A stretch of 64,000 nt of DNA, taken from assembly GCA_039519185.1 (NCBI GenBank), contig CM076849.1, positions 58,477,087 to 58,541,086 of the forward strand, in the 5' to 3' direction. Positions 34,501-45,690 of this stretch are shown piece by piece (positions within the stretch are counted from its first letter, which is position 1; every line of letters begins with the position of its first letter). The notes beneath the pieces are model-generated. The model searched no databases. It saw nothing but the letters and a program-made list of their open reading frames with translations, and was not told the DNA's origin. A program made the position numbers and the translations under genes. This stretch comes from Astragalus membranaceus. Taxonomy: Eukaryota; Streptophyta; Magnoliopsida; Fabales; Fabaceae.

Positions 34501-36183
34501 CCACCTGAAATTCACACACACAACTGCGAAGTCCCGAGTTTGAACCTGGGTGATGATATTCAGCCTAATAATTTTAGCATTTGCCAGTTGAGTTAGGCCT
34601 TGCGGATTTTCAAATTTCTTGTTTATTCAATATTGTGTTCTTATGTACTTCTATTCTATGGATCCTTTATTGTTTTTGTTTTGGTTTTTGGTTTCTAATG
34701 CATTAAAAGTAATCCTTTTGACAGTGGTGACCAGGAAAAAGAATTCAAATTTCAAGTCTCAAGGGAAATGACAAGGTTAACTGGGAGAATTCTTCTCCCT
34801 CCCAAACTAAAGCTTGGAGATGGAGGTCATATTCGAAACCTGACTCCTTTGCGGCAAGATCGCCAATGGAACCTTTTGGATGGCCATGTTTTTGAAGGAA
34901 CTACAATTGAAAGGTGGGCACTAATAAGTTTTGGAGGCACACCTGAGCAAAAGTCTCATATCCCAAGATTCATAAACCAGTTATCTCAAAGATGTGAACA
35001 ATTAGGCATTTTTCTAAACAAGAACACAGTTATTAGTCCTCAGTTTGAATCAATCCAGGTTCTTAACAATGTCACACTTTTGGAATCTAAACTCAAGAGA
35101 ATCCAGAGGGCTGCCTCAAACAATTTGCAGCTACTTATTTGTGTAATGGAGAGGAAACACAAAGGGTATGCAGACTTGAAGCGAATTGCTGAGACAAGTG
35201 TCGGTGTTGTAAGCCAATGTTGTTTGTATCCAAATCTAAGCAAATCAAGTTCACAATTTTTGGCTAATTTGGCTCTCAAAATCAATGCCAAAGTTGGTGG
35301 ATGCACAGTTGCTTTGTACAACTCACTTCCTTCTCAATTACCGCGTCTTTTTCACATCAACGAGCCGGTAATGTTCATGGGAGCTGATGTGACACATCCT
35401 CATCCTTTCGACGACTCAAGTCCATCTGTTGCTGCTGTTGTTGGTAGCATGAATTGGCCAACAGCAAACAAATATATTTCAAGAATAAGGTCTCAAACAC
35501 ATAGACAAGAAATTATCCACGATCTCGGTCCAATGGTGGGCGAATTGCTCGATGATTTTCATCAAGAAGTCGAAAAACTTCCAAACAGAATAATCTTCTT
35601 CCGAGACGGGGTTAGTGAAACCCAGTTTTACAAAGTGCTGCAAGAGGAACTTCAATCCATAAAACAAGCATGTTCAAGGTTTCCTAGTTATAAACCTTTG
35701 ATTACCTTTGTAGTTGTGCAAAAGAGGCACCATACAAGGTTGTTTCCCTCTGAAACCGACCAATCTTTCCCTCACAACCATTTTCAATATGAAAATATTC
35801 CTCCAGGGACTGTGGTTGATTCTGTGATTACACATCCAAAGGAATTTGATTTCTATCTTTGTAGTCATTGGGGTGTGAAGGGAACGAGTAGGCCAACTCA
35901 TTACCATGTCTTGTGGGACGAAAACGAGTTTACTTCCGATGAGCTGCAGAAGCTGGTTCACAACTTATGCTATACTTTTGTTAGGTGTACTAAGCCAATT
36001 TCTTTGGTTCCTCCTGCATATTATGCACATTTAGCTGCTTATCGAGGAAGACTCTATCTCGAGCGATCCGAGTCGTTGGGTTTGTTTAGAAGTGATTCTA
36101 CGTATTCAAGAGCTGCTCCTCCAAAAACAGCACCTCTACCTAGACTTAGTGAAAATATCAAGAAGCTGATGTTCTACTGTTAG
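31569..36183 (+). CDS. AGO7: ARGONAUTE7 (AGO7) homologue, three exons, reading frame broken by one extra base in exon 2
   Basis: Exons by splice signals and frame are 31569-31980, 33211-34454 and 34725-36183. Exon 1 is a Q/H/N-rich low-complexity N-terminus. Exon 2 has the N domain (ALIVARRPDSGGKEGSVI, YHYNVEITPHPSK), linker and PAZ (AFHESIGVIPYLQKR to LPMELCVICEGQ, about residues 385-510). Exon 3 has MID and PIWI with the DDH slicer residues in MGADVTHP, FFRDGVSE and PTHYHV, ending KKLMFYC. AGO7 binds miR390 and cleaves TAS3 RNA in cytoplasmic bodies to start tasiRNA production, controlling auxin-response genes and leaf or leaflet form. Coding length is 3115 nt, one more than a multiple of three. 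The surplus base lies near 34401 (GGGAGAGCG where GGGGAGCG-type codons are expected) and leads to a stop at the exon 3 junction. Without it the protein would be about 1037 residues. AGO7 identity is confident; whether the frameshift is real is not. Confidence 0.93.
34479..34611 (-). mobile_element. tRNA-derived SINE in AGO7 intron 2
   Basis: On the minus strand TAACTCAACTGG (A box, 34584-34595) and GGTTCAAACTC (B box, 34537-34547) are correctly spaced, and the tail is A-rich (T run at 34477-34486 on +). CATTTCTT (34471-34478) and AAATTTCTT (34612-34620) look like a slightly diverged target duplication. It takes up about half of the 270-bp intron. Confidence 0.75.
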
Positions 36184-38114
36184 TGATCATAACTCTGTTG
36201 TCAATGCCATTTGATTGCTAGATATTTGGATTATATGAGTAACCTTTAAATTTCTGAGACAGAATGAAACACTAGGGAAATATAGTGTATATGCAGGAAA
36301 AAAGTTCAGTGGAACTTAAGAAAAACAGGAGACATCAAATCTTTGCATATATCTAACCAAAAGTTTGACTTTTTGAAGGCCAAAGATGTTTGCTAATCAG
36401 AATGAATTTCTATCTGTATATTTCTTTTCTGCTTTGATTTTTGTCATTCATAAGAGAATAAGTTGAGTTCAGCTATAATGGCATGAAAAAGGTAGCTTTC
36501 AAGCCATAAAGAATTGTTGTCGTGTGAGTTTTTGGTGCTTGGTCAATTAGGCGTTTGCTCAATTGATTAAGTGGTACTTTGGCTAACTCGCACTCCTGAT
36601 AGTGATCCCTTTGTTGATTAAGTGATTACGCTGAGAAATAGACTTTGTTTCTCAGCTGCGAGTTCTTAGACTACTTCAGAAAGCGTTTAGTGTAGAAGGT
36701 TGAACTACTAAACAAAGTTTGCATGAAAATAAATGATAAGCAATAAATGAAAAGTAAAATAAGTAAAGACTTGAATTTGATTGAATGTGTGTGTCTCCAA
36801 AATATGTCCAAAAAGTATTTATAGACAAAGACTACATAAGGAATCTATACTAACCTTATTTGCCACGTTCTCAAACCACTATCTCACATATTACATCATA
36901 TAAGATCATGGCTAACAACAAAAGTATAGGTAACTTCCCATTTGGTTAAGTTATAGCCCAAAAACCGCCTATATGGCGGACTTGTAGGTTGTCATATCAG
37001 CTATCCACGTCCACCATGATCTTATTTCTAAGGAAGTAAGTCTTCTTACAATTTCTTGACTTGGCAGACTAATATTACTTGCATATCTCCTCAAATGGCT
37101 AAGTTACGGGCCAAACGGCTAGGTTACGGGCCAAGCGACTGGCTGCTCGTCAGCTGACCATGTTCTTCACCATCCTATTTTAAGAAAATAGGCCTTTATG
37201 CACATCCATGACTTGATCAACTGATATAAATTACATAACTTTTCAATTGGCTAAGATATAGGCTAAAAAGCCACTAAAACAGTTAATAACCACCACCTTG
37301 CCCATGCTCTCCGTATTCCTATTTTCTAGGAAGTGGATGCACGTTTTTAGAACATTTCTTGCCTTGATTCCATGTGGTTAACTCATTATACCCACTTCTC
37401 ATAAATGTAGGGAGACAATTACCGTAGCTTGATTTTGGTCTTTTCCATTATATTTCTTTTCATAAATCATATAATAATAACTTGGGCATTTATTAAACAA
37501 TTATAAGAACCCATTAAGACCAAATAACAACCTCCAAGCCTATGTAGACTTAGCGGCCACGTTAGGTTGATTTTGCCTCAGTCGAATTTGCCTCAACTGA
37601 TCTTGTGTGAGCATAATGATGCACCTCAGCTATTTATCTTAGTCGTATGGTTATGGTCATATATAGTCAATTAGACCTTAAGTGGCTAATTTTATATTTT
37701 ACCAACGAGAGACCGTCCTCGACTAGCCGATTCTACGTCGGCCGATTAGCCCTCGGCTAATTTTAATGTAAACAAGAACAAAATTAGCCAAAAGCAATTT
37801 GGTTTAAGGCAAGAACTCTAAAACACCATATGAAAAAAAACTATAAATGAAGCACACTTTAATTATCCATGCCTTTCATATAAATATAAATAAAAGTTAC
37901 ACCAGTTTAATTTAAGAATGCTTCTGTATCAAAACGTGTTGTCTGTCAGTTCCTCTTATGAGATACGGAATTTTCAATCTTGAGATTCATGCAGTAAAGC
38001 ATCAACCAATCTGTGCATTGCATGCATGATAAAGCTTTAACTTGTAAAACTAACCAAGCGTGAAAAACTACCATAGCAGCACATAAACCAATTCCAGTGA
38101 GACTCGTAACAAAC
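36184..38114. other. AGO7 3' flank followed by repetitive-looking sequence
   Basis: The first 300 bp after the stop presumably include the 3' untranslated region, though no polyadenylation site can be fixed. From about 36640 to 37760 the text has LTR-like features: ATAAGCAATAAATGAAAAG, TATTTATAGACAAAG, and repeated GGCTAAGTTACGGGCCAA words near 37095-37130. No matching end was found. No gene is supported. Confidence 0.35.
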
Positions 38115-38116
38115 TA

Positions 38117-38397
38117 CTCCCTCCGTCCCATATTATACTCCTGTTTTGGGTCATTTCTTACATATTAAGAAAAGTAGTTAATTTTGTATGGGTAAGAAAA
38201 ATTGTAAGTTAGTTTACCAAATTAATCTCCATTAATGATATTGGAAAGATAAATTAATAGATTAATGAAATATATATTATTAAATAATGAAGAGTATGGT
38301 AGAAAATAAATATTAATGTTTCATTGAGATTCTAAAAATTCATGTATTATGGGACAAATTTTTTTGGCTAAAAAGTCATAATATGGAGCGGAGGGAG
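38117..38397. mobile_element. Stowaway-type MITE (281 bp)
   Basis: It begins CTCCCTCCGTCCCATATTAT and ends ATATGGAGCGGAGGGAG, with TA on both sides (38115-38116 and 38398-38399). This is the classic Tc1/mariner Stowaway signature with CTCCCTCCGT ends. It has no coding capacity. Confidence 0.95.
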
Positions 38398-38399
38398 TA

Positions 38400-39044
38400 T
38401 CATAATGTGACTGATAAGCGACAGCACTCTCTAGTGACTAGAAAGTCATATAAAATCTAGACTACTAATCATTTTTCTAATACGCGTGCCAAAACTGCAT
38501 ACGAGACCGAGGTAGTAATAAACTATTGACATAACTGTAAAGACGGCTTTTCATTTAAGTACAACATTATATAAAAGATGTCCAGTCAAATGGAGTAACT
38601 GCGTTACTTACAAGCAAGCAATATTGTAAGTGTGTGTTTGCCATGCAATGCAACCATTGATAAAGTGTAGTAAGTGACAGAGTAAAAAGAATCCAAATTT
38701 CAAAGCAAAAAGACAACCAAATTTTTATGGGTATACTCAAAATCAAGTGTGTAAAACACTGTTGTTGGACTACACAAGGAATAGTACAGAGTACAGACTC
38801 TAGCTCAGTTACTGAATCACTTTTGCACGGAATATGCCAGCCCAATTGTATTGTTATTAATCACAGGGATACCCGTAAATAGGTACGGTATTAATGAATA
38901 AAGTTAACCAAAATTTAAATAGTCTGAATATTATCTCGTGAAAATAAAAGTAAATTTAAAGTAGATAAAAAATGAGTCTCAAATAAAAATTAGATAAATA
39001 TTCTAATCAAAAAATGTAAAAGTATGATTTAAAAATAATATGTG
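38400..39044. other. AT-rich spacer, nothing recognised
   Basis: No frame or repeat structure is supported here. Confidence 0.4.
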
Positions 39045-40890
39045 CATTTATCTCGTATTTTTTTATATATCAATATCGTTATCCTGTGTTTTTTTATTTA
39101 TCATTGCAGTTATCTCATATTTTTTTATATATTAGTGCAGCTATCTCGTGTTTTTTTATATATCAGTGCAGTTATCTCATAGTTTCAACTGATTATTTTA
39201 GTTGATTAGTAGATTATAGTAGATAGTAAAAGATAGATAGTAGATTATCAATAAGAAATATTTATCCCGTGTCTTTTATATATCCGTGACAACTATTGGT
39301 TCGTTTTTAGGTATTAGTGACAAATATTTGTCGCGTGTGATTTAAATATTAATCAGTAGTTTAAATAGTATTAAGTCTTCTTGTTTTTTAAGATAGTAGG
39401 TTTATTGTAGTCTTCAAAAATTATAATTATCAATGACAAATATTAATCCGGTGTTTTTTTATATATCAGTGCAGTTATCCCGTGTTTTTTATATATCAGT
39501 GTAGTTATCTCTTAGTTTCAACTGATTATTTTAGTTGATCAGTAGATTATAGTAGATAGTAATAAATAGATAGTAGATTATCAATAAGAAATATTTGTTT
39601 TAAATATTAATTAGTAGTTAAAATAGTCATTAAGTCTTCTTGTTTTTTAGATAGTAGGTTTGTAGTAGTCTTCAAAAATTTTAATTATCAATGACAAATA
39701 CTAATCCCGTGTTTTTTATATATCATTGTTGTAGTCTTCAAAAAATTTAATTATCAATGACAAATATTAATCCCGAAAGTGAAATGATAAGAGAAATAGA
39801 AGAATTGTTTATGGGGAAAATAGAAGAGAGAGAATAAAGGAGATAGAAAGATGATATATGAGATATAAAGAAAAAGAAGTGAAGTAAAAGTAAAAATTTT
39901 GTGAAAGGTAATAGGAAAGTAAAAGGAGAAAAGGTAATCGGTAGTTTAAATAGTATTAAGTATTCTTGTTTTTTAAGATAGTAGGTTTATAGTCTTCAAA
40001 AATTATAATTATCAATAACAAATATTAATCCCGTATTTTTTTATATATCAGTGCAGTTATCCCGTGTTTTATATATATATATATATATGTGTGTGTCAGT
40101 GTAGTTATTTCTTAGTTTGAACTGATTATTTTAGTTGATTAGTAGATTATAGTGGATAGTAATAAATAGATAGTAGATTATCAATAAGAAATATTTGTTT
40201 TAAATATTAATCAGTAGTTAAAATAGTCATTAAGTCTTCTTTTTTTTAGATAGTAGGTTTGTAGTAGTCTTCAAAAAATTTAAATATCAATGACAAATAT
40301 TAATCCCGTGTTTTTTATATATCAGTGTAGTAGTTTTCAAAAAATTTAATTATCAATAAGAATTATTTATGGGAAAAATAGAAGAGAGAGAATAAAGGAG
40401 ATAGAAAGATGATATATGGGATATAAAGAAAAAGCAGTGAAGTGAAGTAAAAGTCAAAATTTTGTGAAATGTAATAGTAAAGTAAAAAAAAGGAATCAAG
40501 AGAGTGTAAGAGAAAAGTGAAAAGGAAGAAAGAGAGTGTAACAACAAAAAGGAAGAAAGAGAGTGTAAGAAGAAAAATGAAGAAAGAGAGGATAATGACA
40601 TTTTTGCCCATAAATTAGATATGTGTCTTGACAATAAGAGATCCAAATTGGTAATTTTCAAATGAGGTTTGTTTGTATAAATAGACAAATTGGTAATTTC
40701 ATAGGAGGTTTGTTTGTATAAAAAGATATTATATATATATATATATCATTGCAGTTATCCCGTATTTTTTTATATATCAGTACAACTATCCCGTGTTTTT
40801 TTATATATCAGTGCAGTTATCTCCTAGTTTCAACTGATTATTTTAGTTGATTAGTAGATTATAGTAGATAGTAAATGATAGATAGTTTGA
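39045..40890. repeat. AT-rich repeat field built on TTTTTTATATATCAGTGCAG and larger units
   Basis: A roughly 30-bp word, TTTTTTATATATCAGTGCAG followed by TTATCCCGTG, recurs singly or in short runs (39050-39175, 39450-39500, 40030-40070, 40750-40820). A longer block with ACTGATTATTTTAGTTGATT then TAGTAGATTATAGTAG recurs near 39190, 39520, 40120 and 40840. Purine-rich GAGAGAATAAAGGAGATAG blocks recur near 39825 and 40385. The same words occur at 51940-52080 and 54600-55050. It could be a decayed Helitron or satellite; I cannot tell which. Confidence 0.7.
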
Positions 40891-41149
40891 CACCCACTAC
40901 CCCGTTTGGAAAACGTGACGTAAATAAAAGAATTAATAAAAATTACGTCTTTGTAAAAACTGAGTCAAACGAAAGAGCAAGTATCACCAACAAATGCGGA
41001 AATACAAATAAACCAAATAAAAAAATAAAGTAAAAACCCCATGGAACCCCCGTGTCACATGTCTCAGATATTTTACCAATTATTATAACAACTTTTAAAA
41101 ACAAACAACAATACAACTAGCAAATAATAATCTTCATCATCGATAGGCT
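40690..41149. repeat. left copy of duplicated flank next to Tekay LTR A
   Basis: From CATAGGAGGTTTGTTTG through GATAGGCT this segment is repeated at 51895-52277 with few differences. The left copy has an extra segment of about 71 bp near 41033-41105 that the right copy lacks. It ends in the target word AGGCT (41145-41149). Confidence 0.9.
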
Positions 41150-41999
41150 TGTAACACCCCATTTTCTAAATATAATTAAACACGCAATTATCAGAGTCAC
41201 CACGAGGGCGCTACATTTTTCACCACATAAAAACTCCAAATTGATTTAAATTAAATCCTCAAGAATATAGTTAATTAATCTCTGAGCAGCCACTACAAGA
41301 AAATCGCTCATTTGCGACGGAAATTTCCGTCGCAAATGGACCTTTTTCCGTGGCAAATTTGAGTTTGCGACGGACTTTGCGACGGACAACGAGTCGTGGC
41401 AAAACAGCTCGTCGCAAATCATTTGCGACGAAAATCTCCGTCGCAAATATTCCGTCGCAAACTCGTCGCAAGTCCGTCGCAAATATTCGTGGCAAAGCCG
41501 TCGCAAACTTTAATACGTTTCTGTCGCACACTCGTCGCAAGTCCGTCGCAAATTTCCGTGGCAAAGTCCGTCGCAAATGCCCTCCCCTCCCTTTTTCCTT
41601 TCAACCCATATTGTTATTATTCTAACACACATCAGTTTCTGACTTCCTAAAGCAGTTAGATAGCAGTTACTGCACACACAACATTTAATAATTCAATACT
41701 AATTAAATAAACTGCCTACTAATATTACATAACTTATGCCCCAACACTAACTTGATTTCTATGCTTATTTATAACATAAGTCCTAGTGATAGGAGGCCTA
41801 TTTACTAACAAAAACCCAATACAAAATTATGAAATGCTTCTTTCATTTCACGAATTTGAATTGTTCCATCAAGCTAGATTCAAGCAATACAACCAAAGAA
41901 ACATGAACAAAGATGAAACACATCAACCACATATACTGCAAAAACTCAAGTGATTTCAAAATGACAATAGCGGAATAATGTTAAACCCTGATACATTGT

Positions 42000-42915
42000 A
42001 GGAGCTCCACTATCAGCATTGACAGCACTACAGCAGCCGCTTTGGCCGCAGCTTGTTCATCCTTTGCAGCACAGGCACTAAAAGACAACCTGTATTAAGC
42101 AAGAAAAGTGTAACAAACAAGAGGAAGACAAAGAAAATAATGGCAAACCAACAGCAGATAGCTTCAAAACAGATTCTGGTCCTCAACAAGCTACACCAAA
42201 ATTTGGTGTTAAATGACTATTTACATACATATATTTATTTTTATTATACCTAACAACAAGGCTGATACTCTCATAAGATCCTTTTTAAGGTATCAAAATG
42301 ACATTTTTGAAAATGGCTAACATGTATATTCATTCACGACCTCTCTCATATATCTGTAAATATAAAGCAAGACTGTTTTTACCTCAAAAATAAGTTAATC
42401 AAAACATGAACTTGGTTGCAGAAGTTCTAATTTCTCACATTTGAAATAAATTCTAGAAAAAAGCAGACTCCTGAAAACATTGAACTAACTAGTTTAGTTT
42501 GTGGATAACTAATTCTGTTAATGCTAACTAATTCAGTTAGCTTCTGTTAGTAAATTTAGTTAGACAGTTTGAGGATGTTACACTCTTCTCAACGAGAAAC
42601 CTTTTCTCCCAATTTATTTCGTTCAGTTTCTTTCTCACCCTCAATGAACAAGAATGTTCAATAGAAAATGAAACACAGTTGATTGCTACATAGCAGTTCA
42701 TTATCCAAAGTGCAAATAAAGCTCATGCACATCACATCTCAACAAAAGGCGCCTCCGACCTTTCATAACACAGAGTAATTAAAACAAAAAAAAATTAAAA
42801 GAAATACCCGCGACATTGAAGAGGAACAACAAACTTAGAGAAATTGAATTTGTTCGGTTTTGTAACGAAAGCTCTTGCCGACACCAATTGCGAGTAGCTC
42901 CTACCAATCATTCAA
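42000..42915 (-). pseudogene. unidentified exon-like fragments in CACTA II
   Basis: On the minus strand two short frames look exon-like but I do not recognise them. One at about 42910-42812 starts MIGRSYSQLVSARAFVTK and ends at a GGTATTTC donor-like site. Another at about 42062-41995 is alanine-rich (AAKDEQAAAKAAAVVL). A possible MAAMAPFSLLR start with a GTAC donor lies at 43175-43142. They may be further captured gene pieces or chance frames. Confidence 0.3.
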
Positions 42916-42942
42916 ATCCCAATTCAAAATATTACTCACACA

Positions 42943-43128
42943 AATGAATGAATGAATGAATGAATGAATGAATGAATGAATGAATGAATGAATGAATGAA
43001 TGAATGAATGAATGAATGAATGAATGAATGAATGAATGAATGAATGAATGAATGAATGAATGAGTGAATGAATGAATGAATGAATGAATGAATGAATGAA
43101 TGAATGAATGAATGAATGAATGAATGAA
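42943..43128. repeat. (TGAA)n tetranucleotide microsatellite, about 186 bp
   Basis: About 46 units of TGAA with one TGAGTGAA variant near 43060, inside CACTA II. The Phe-Ile-His-Ser frame across it is an artefact. Confidence 0.97.
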
Positions 43129-43221
43129 GAGTGAATAGTGTACCTAAGAAGTGAAAAAGGAGCCATCGCTGCCATGGTTCCCAGCAACTGTAAAGTCTCC
43201 TACTAATATTTATTTAGTAGG

Positions 43222-44270
43222 AGATTAGTTACCTTTGTTGCAAGCCACCGAATCTCGGAACAGCCCTGTGAGACAAGAGCAGCCATTGAGTTGTTACCGA
43301 GATTCATACCTTCTACTATCCCAGCTGCTATTGCTAGTACATTTTTGAGTGCACCTGCTATTTCAACTCCTGTAACATCACTGGAGTTATCAGAGATTAC
43401 AAGCTGAACACTTGCATCAAAATCTGTATATACCATACATCAAAACCGAAACAGAAGCCCCGAGATCATAAAATATGGGAGAAAGTGTAAAAGCATGAAA
43501 AACATACTTGTTCAGAAGGGAGAGGGGAGGAAAGCAGACTAAACAGAGATGAAAATATTTTATATATGAAATTCAATTATATTTATGAATCTACTTAAGG
43601 CCATTTACCTTGATGTGCTGATTCTTAAATGACTTGAAGCTAGTAGCTGCTGGACTGTATTTGCCAATTTTTTGTCTTTCGACGCGACCACCATTGCTGC
43701 TATGTGAAAACAGCACCAAAAAGCAGAAGTTATTTATTTTCAAGCCATCATACATATATATGAAGAAACAAGGTTGACACGTGTAACTGGCAATGTCATT
43801 GTCACCTGTGGGTAGCTTATTCATCAATTCCAAAGCAAAAGAAGGCCCTGATAGTGCAACAAAAGGCTGGCGAGGATTTCGCAGTGCTTGAGGAATAATT
43901 TGAGCCATCGTCCTAAGTGAACAGGCACTGCATTAAAGCAGTAATCTGCATCACACAAAGCAGATTTCGCATCATTTGTTGCAATTACATTGTCTGGCAG
44001 CATGTGATCTGGGAAGTACTTACTGCAATCAAAAAAACACAAACAAACACTAAAGAGAAGTGGCTGATGAAATTACATGTTCACAACTTAACCAGTATGT
44101 AGATCATTAAAACAGAAAAAATGGCTACCAATTGCAGTGCCTGTCATTGATAGATGAGCAAACTTGAGGATCCCGAACAAGCATCACAACTTCTAACTGA
44201 GCCTTTCTATTTGCAACATGAGCAGCCATTGCAGTCCCAAATGATCCTCCTCCAAGCACTACCACCTTTT
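43222..44270 (-). pseudogene. captured fragment of NAD-dependent glycerol-3-phosphate dehydrogenase gene
   Basis: Minus-strand exon-like segments follow the order of the host gene. 44267-44128 reads VVVLGGGSFGTAMAAHVANR (the NAD-binding Rossmann glycine motif) to INDRHCN. 44035-43908 covers KYFPDHMLPDNVIATNDAKS to NAVPVH. Then come TMAQIIPQALRNPRQPF (to 43808), AMVVASKDKKLAN-type sequence (43697-43612) and SDVTGVEIAGALKNVLAIAA to IRWLATK (43415-43230). Splice-like sites remain between them, so genomic DNA was captured rather than cDNA. About 30 residues are missing between NAVPVH and TMAQ, and the join is frameshifted, so no working enzyme (which interconverts dihydroxyacetone phosphate and glycerol-3-phosphate) can be made. 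The N- and C-terminal parts are absent. Confidence 0.85.
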
Positions 44271-44596
44271 GGAAACAAACAATAATTTCAGTAGTGCTAT
44301 ACAAACCTACTAAGGGACTGTTTTGAATGGTTTATATAGGCTTATCTACGGACAATTATTTCTAACACTGTTTCGGAGAGCTTATAGAAACAACTTAACA
44401 ACTTACGAAACTGCTTATAACTTATATGAAAACCACTTTATTTTATTTAATCTTTTATATAGAAATAGCTTATACATAAGCACTTATATAATAAACGCTT
44501 TTAATTAAGTTGTTTATCCAAACATGACCAAAATCCTAAACAACATATCACATTATCAATTTTCAGTTATAAAAGAGAGACTTTCCTGATTTATCC

Positions 44597-45150
44597 AGAT
44601 ACTTGTAGGTGTTGGGAGCCCAAAGGTGAACTTTGCAACATTATGGCTCAGCTGCACTTTCTTGACAAGTTTAAACTCCTTGAAAGTCTCTGGGTCCAAG
44701 ACACCTATAAGAAAATAGATTATATGGATGTACAATTAAACTAGATACAATAACAACAAAATGCCACAAAACAACAACTTAAAAAGAAAACCAAGTACAA
44801 TAAATATAATCACCAAAGAATGAGTGCAATTAGTTTTGCATTATCTCAGATTGCCATCAAGATAGTTCCAAGATGTTAATTCCCAAGAATTTCTAGTGAG
44901 GGAAAAATCAAAATCCCTCGTTAAATCAGAATCTCATAAACAATCAACAAAACTAAGTTGGGTCTTCTATTACTTATATAACTAACTGACCCTAATGCAT
45001 AAATCAACGCAGAAGCAAAGAAATTGAACTGGGTAAAACATGAATTAGAAAAAGATTAAACCTTTGGGCTTCTTAGATGAAAAGAGATAAATAGCACCAA
45101 TCCCAATTGCTACAACAGCTACGGCCACACCCACAAGTATCTGATTCTCT
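44597..45150 (-). pseudogene. captured fragment of NADH-cytochrome b5 reductase gene (first exons)
   Basis: Two minus-strand exon-like segments are seen. 45145-45066 encodes a hydrophobic anchor, ILVGVAVAVVAIGIGAIYLF, then SSKKPK. 44706-44600 encodes LDPETFKEFKLVKKVQL, then HNVAKFTFGLPTPTS. This is the N-terminus of microsomal NADH-cytochrome b5 reductase (CBR1-type), a membrane flavoprotein that passes electrons from NADH to cytochrome b5. Acceptor and donor signals flank exon 2. The FAD- and NADH-binding domains are not present. The next element downstream is the glycerol-3-phosphate dehydrogenase fragment on the same strand, so a fused transcript is possible. Confidence 0.8.
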
Positions 45151-45424
45151 CATTACGTGTACCTGGAAAATCACAACTCATGAGTATTATTACAAATTAA
45201 AATACTAGATTTCAGTGTGCTAACAATTAGGGATTCCAAATTTCCCCAAATCAGAAGTTAAACAATTAGGGTTTTCAATTTTCCCCAAATCAGAAAGTGA
45301 AGAATTAGGGTTTTCAATCAAAGTATCATTGTATCAAAAAATCATCAAAGAAGAGAAGAAGAAATCAAACCTAAGAAGAAGAAGAACCGAAGAACAAAGC
45401 TTCTCACGTTCACTGTTTTCGCGA

Positions 45425-45690
45425 CTGTGAGAGCCAGAGAGGGAAGCTCGCGAGAGAGAGGGAAGCTGAAGCTCGCGACTAAGAGAGGGAAGCTCGTGAC
45501 TGAGAGAGGGAAGCTCGCGACTGAGAGGGAAGCTGAAGCTCGCGACTGGGAGAGGGAAGCTCGCGACTGGGAGAGGGAAGCTCGCGAGAGAGAAGGAAGC
45601 TGAAGCTCGCGAGAGAGAAGGAAGCTGAAGCCCGCGATTGAGAGTGGGAAGCTCGCGACTGAGAGGGAAGCTCGCGAGAGAGAGAGAGAG
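45425..45690. repeat. minisatellite with GGGAAGCTCGCGA units in CACTA II
   Basis: About a dozen imperfect units of 18-24 bp carry the palindromic core CTCGCGAG or CTCGCGACT, upstream (minus strand) of the captured reductase exon. It may include the promoter side of the chimera, which is inference. Confidence 0.85.

Noticed and set aside
22908..34611. tRNA genes suggested by A and B boxes
   Set aside because: No cloverleaf or anticodon arm is evident; A-rich tails and target duplications identify SINEs.
42936..43187. Open frame of Phe-Ile-His-Ser repeats
   Set aside because: Translation of the TGAA microsatellite.
43222..45150. A functional host dehydrogenase or reductase gene
   Set aside because: Both are incomplete, fused on one strand inside a CACTA element, and the dehydrogenase part has a deletion and a frameshift.
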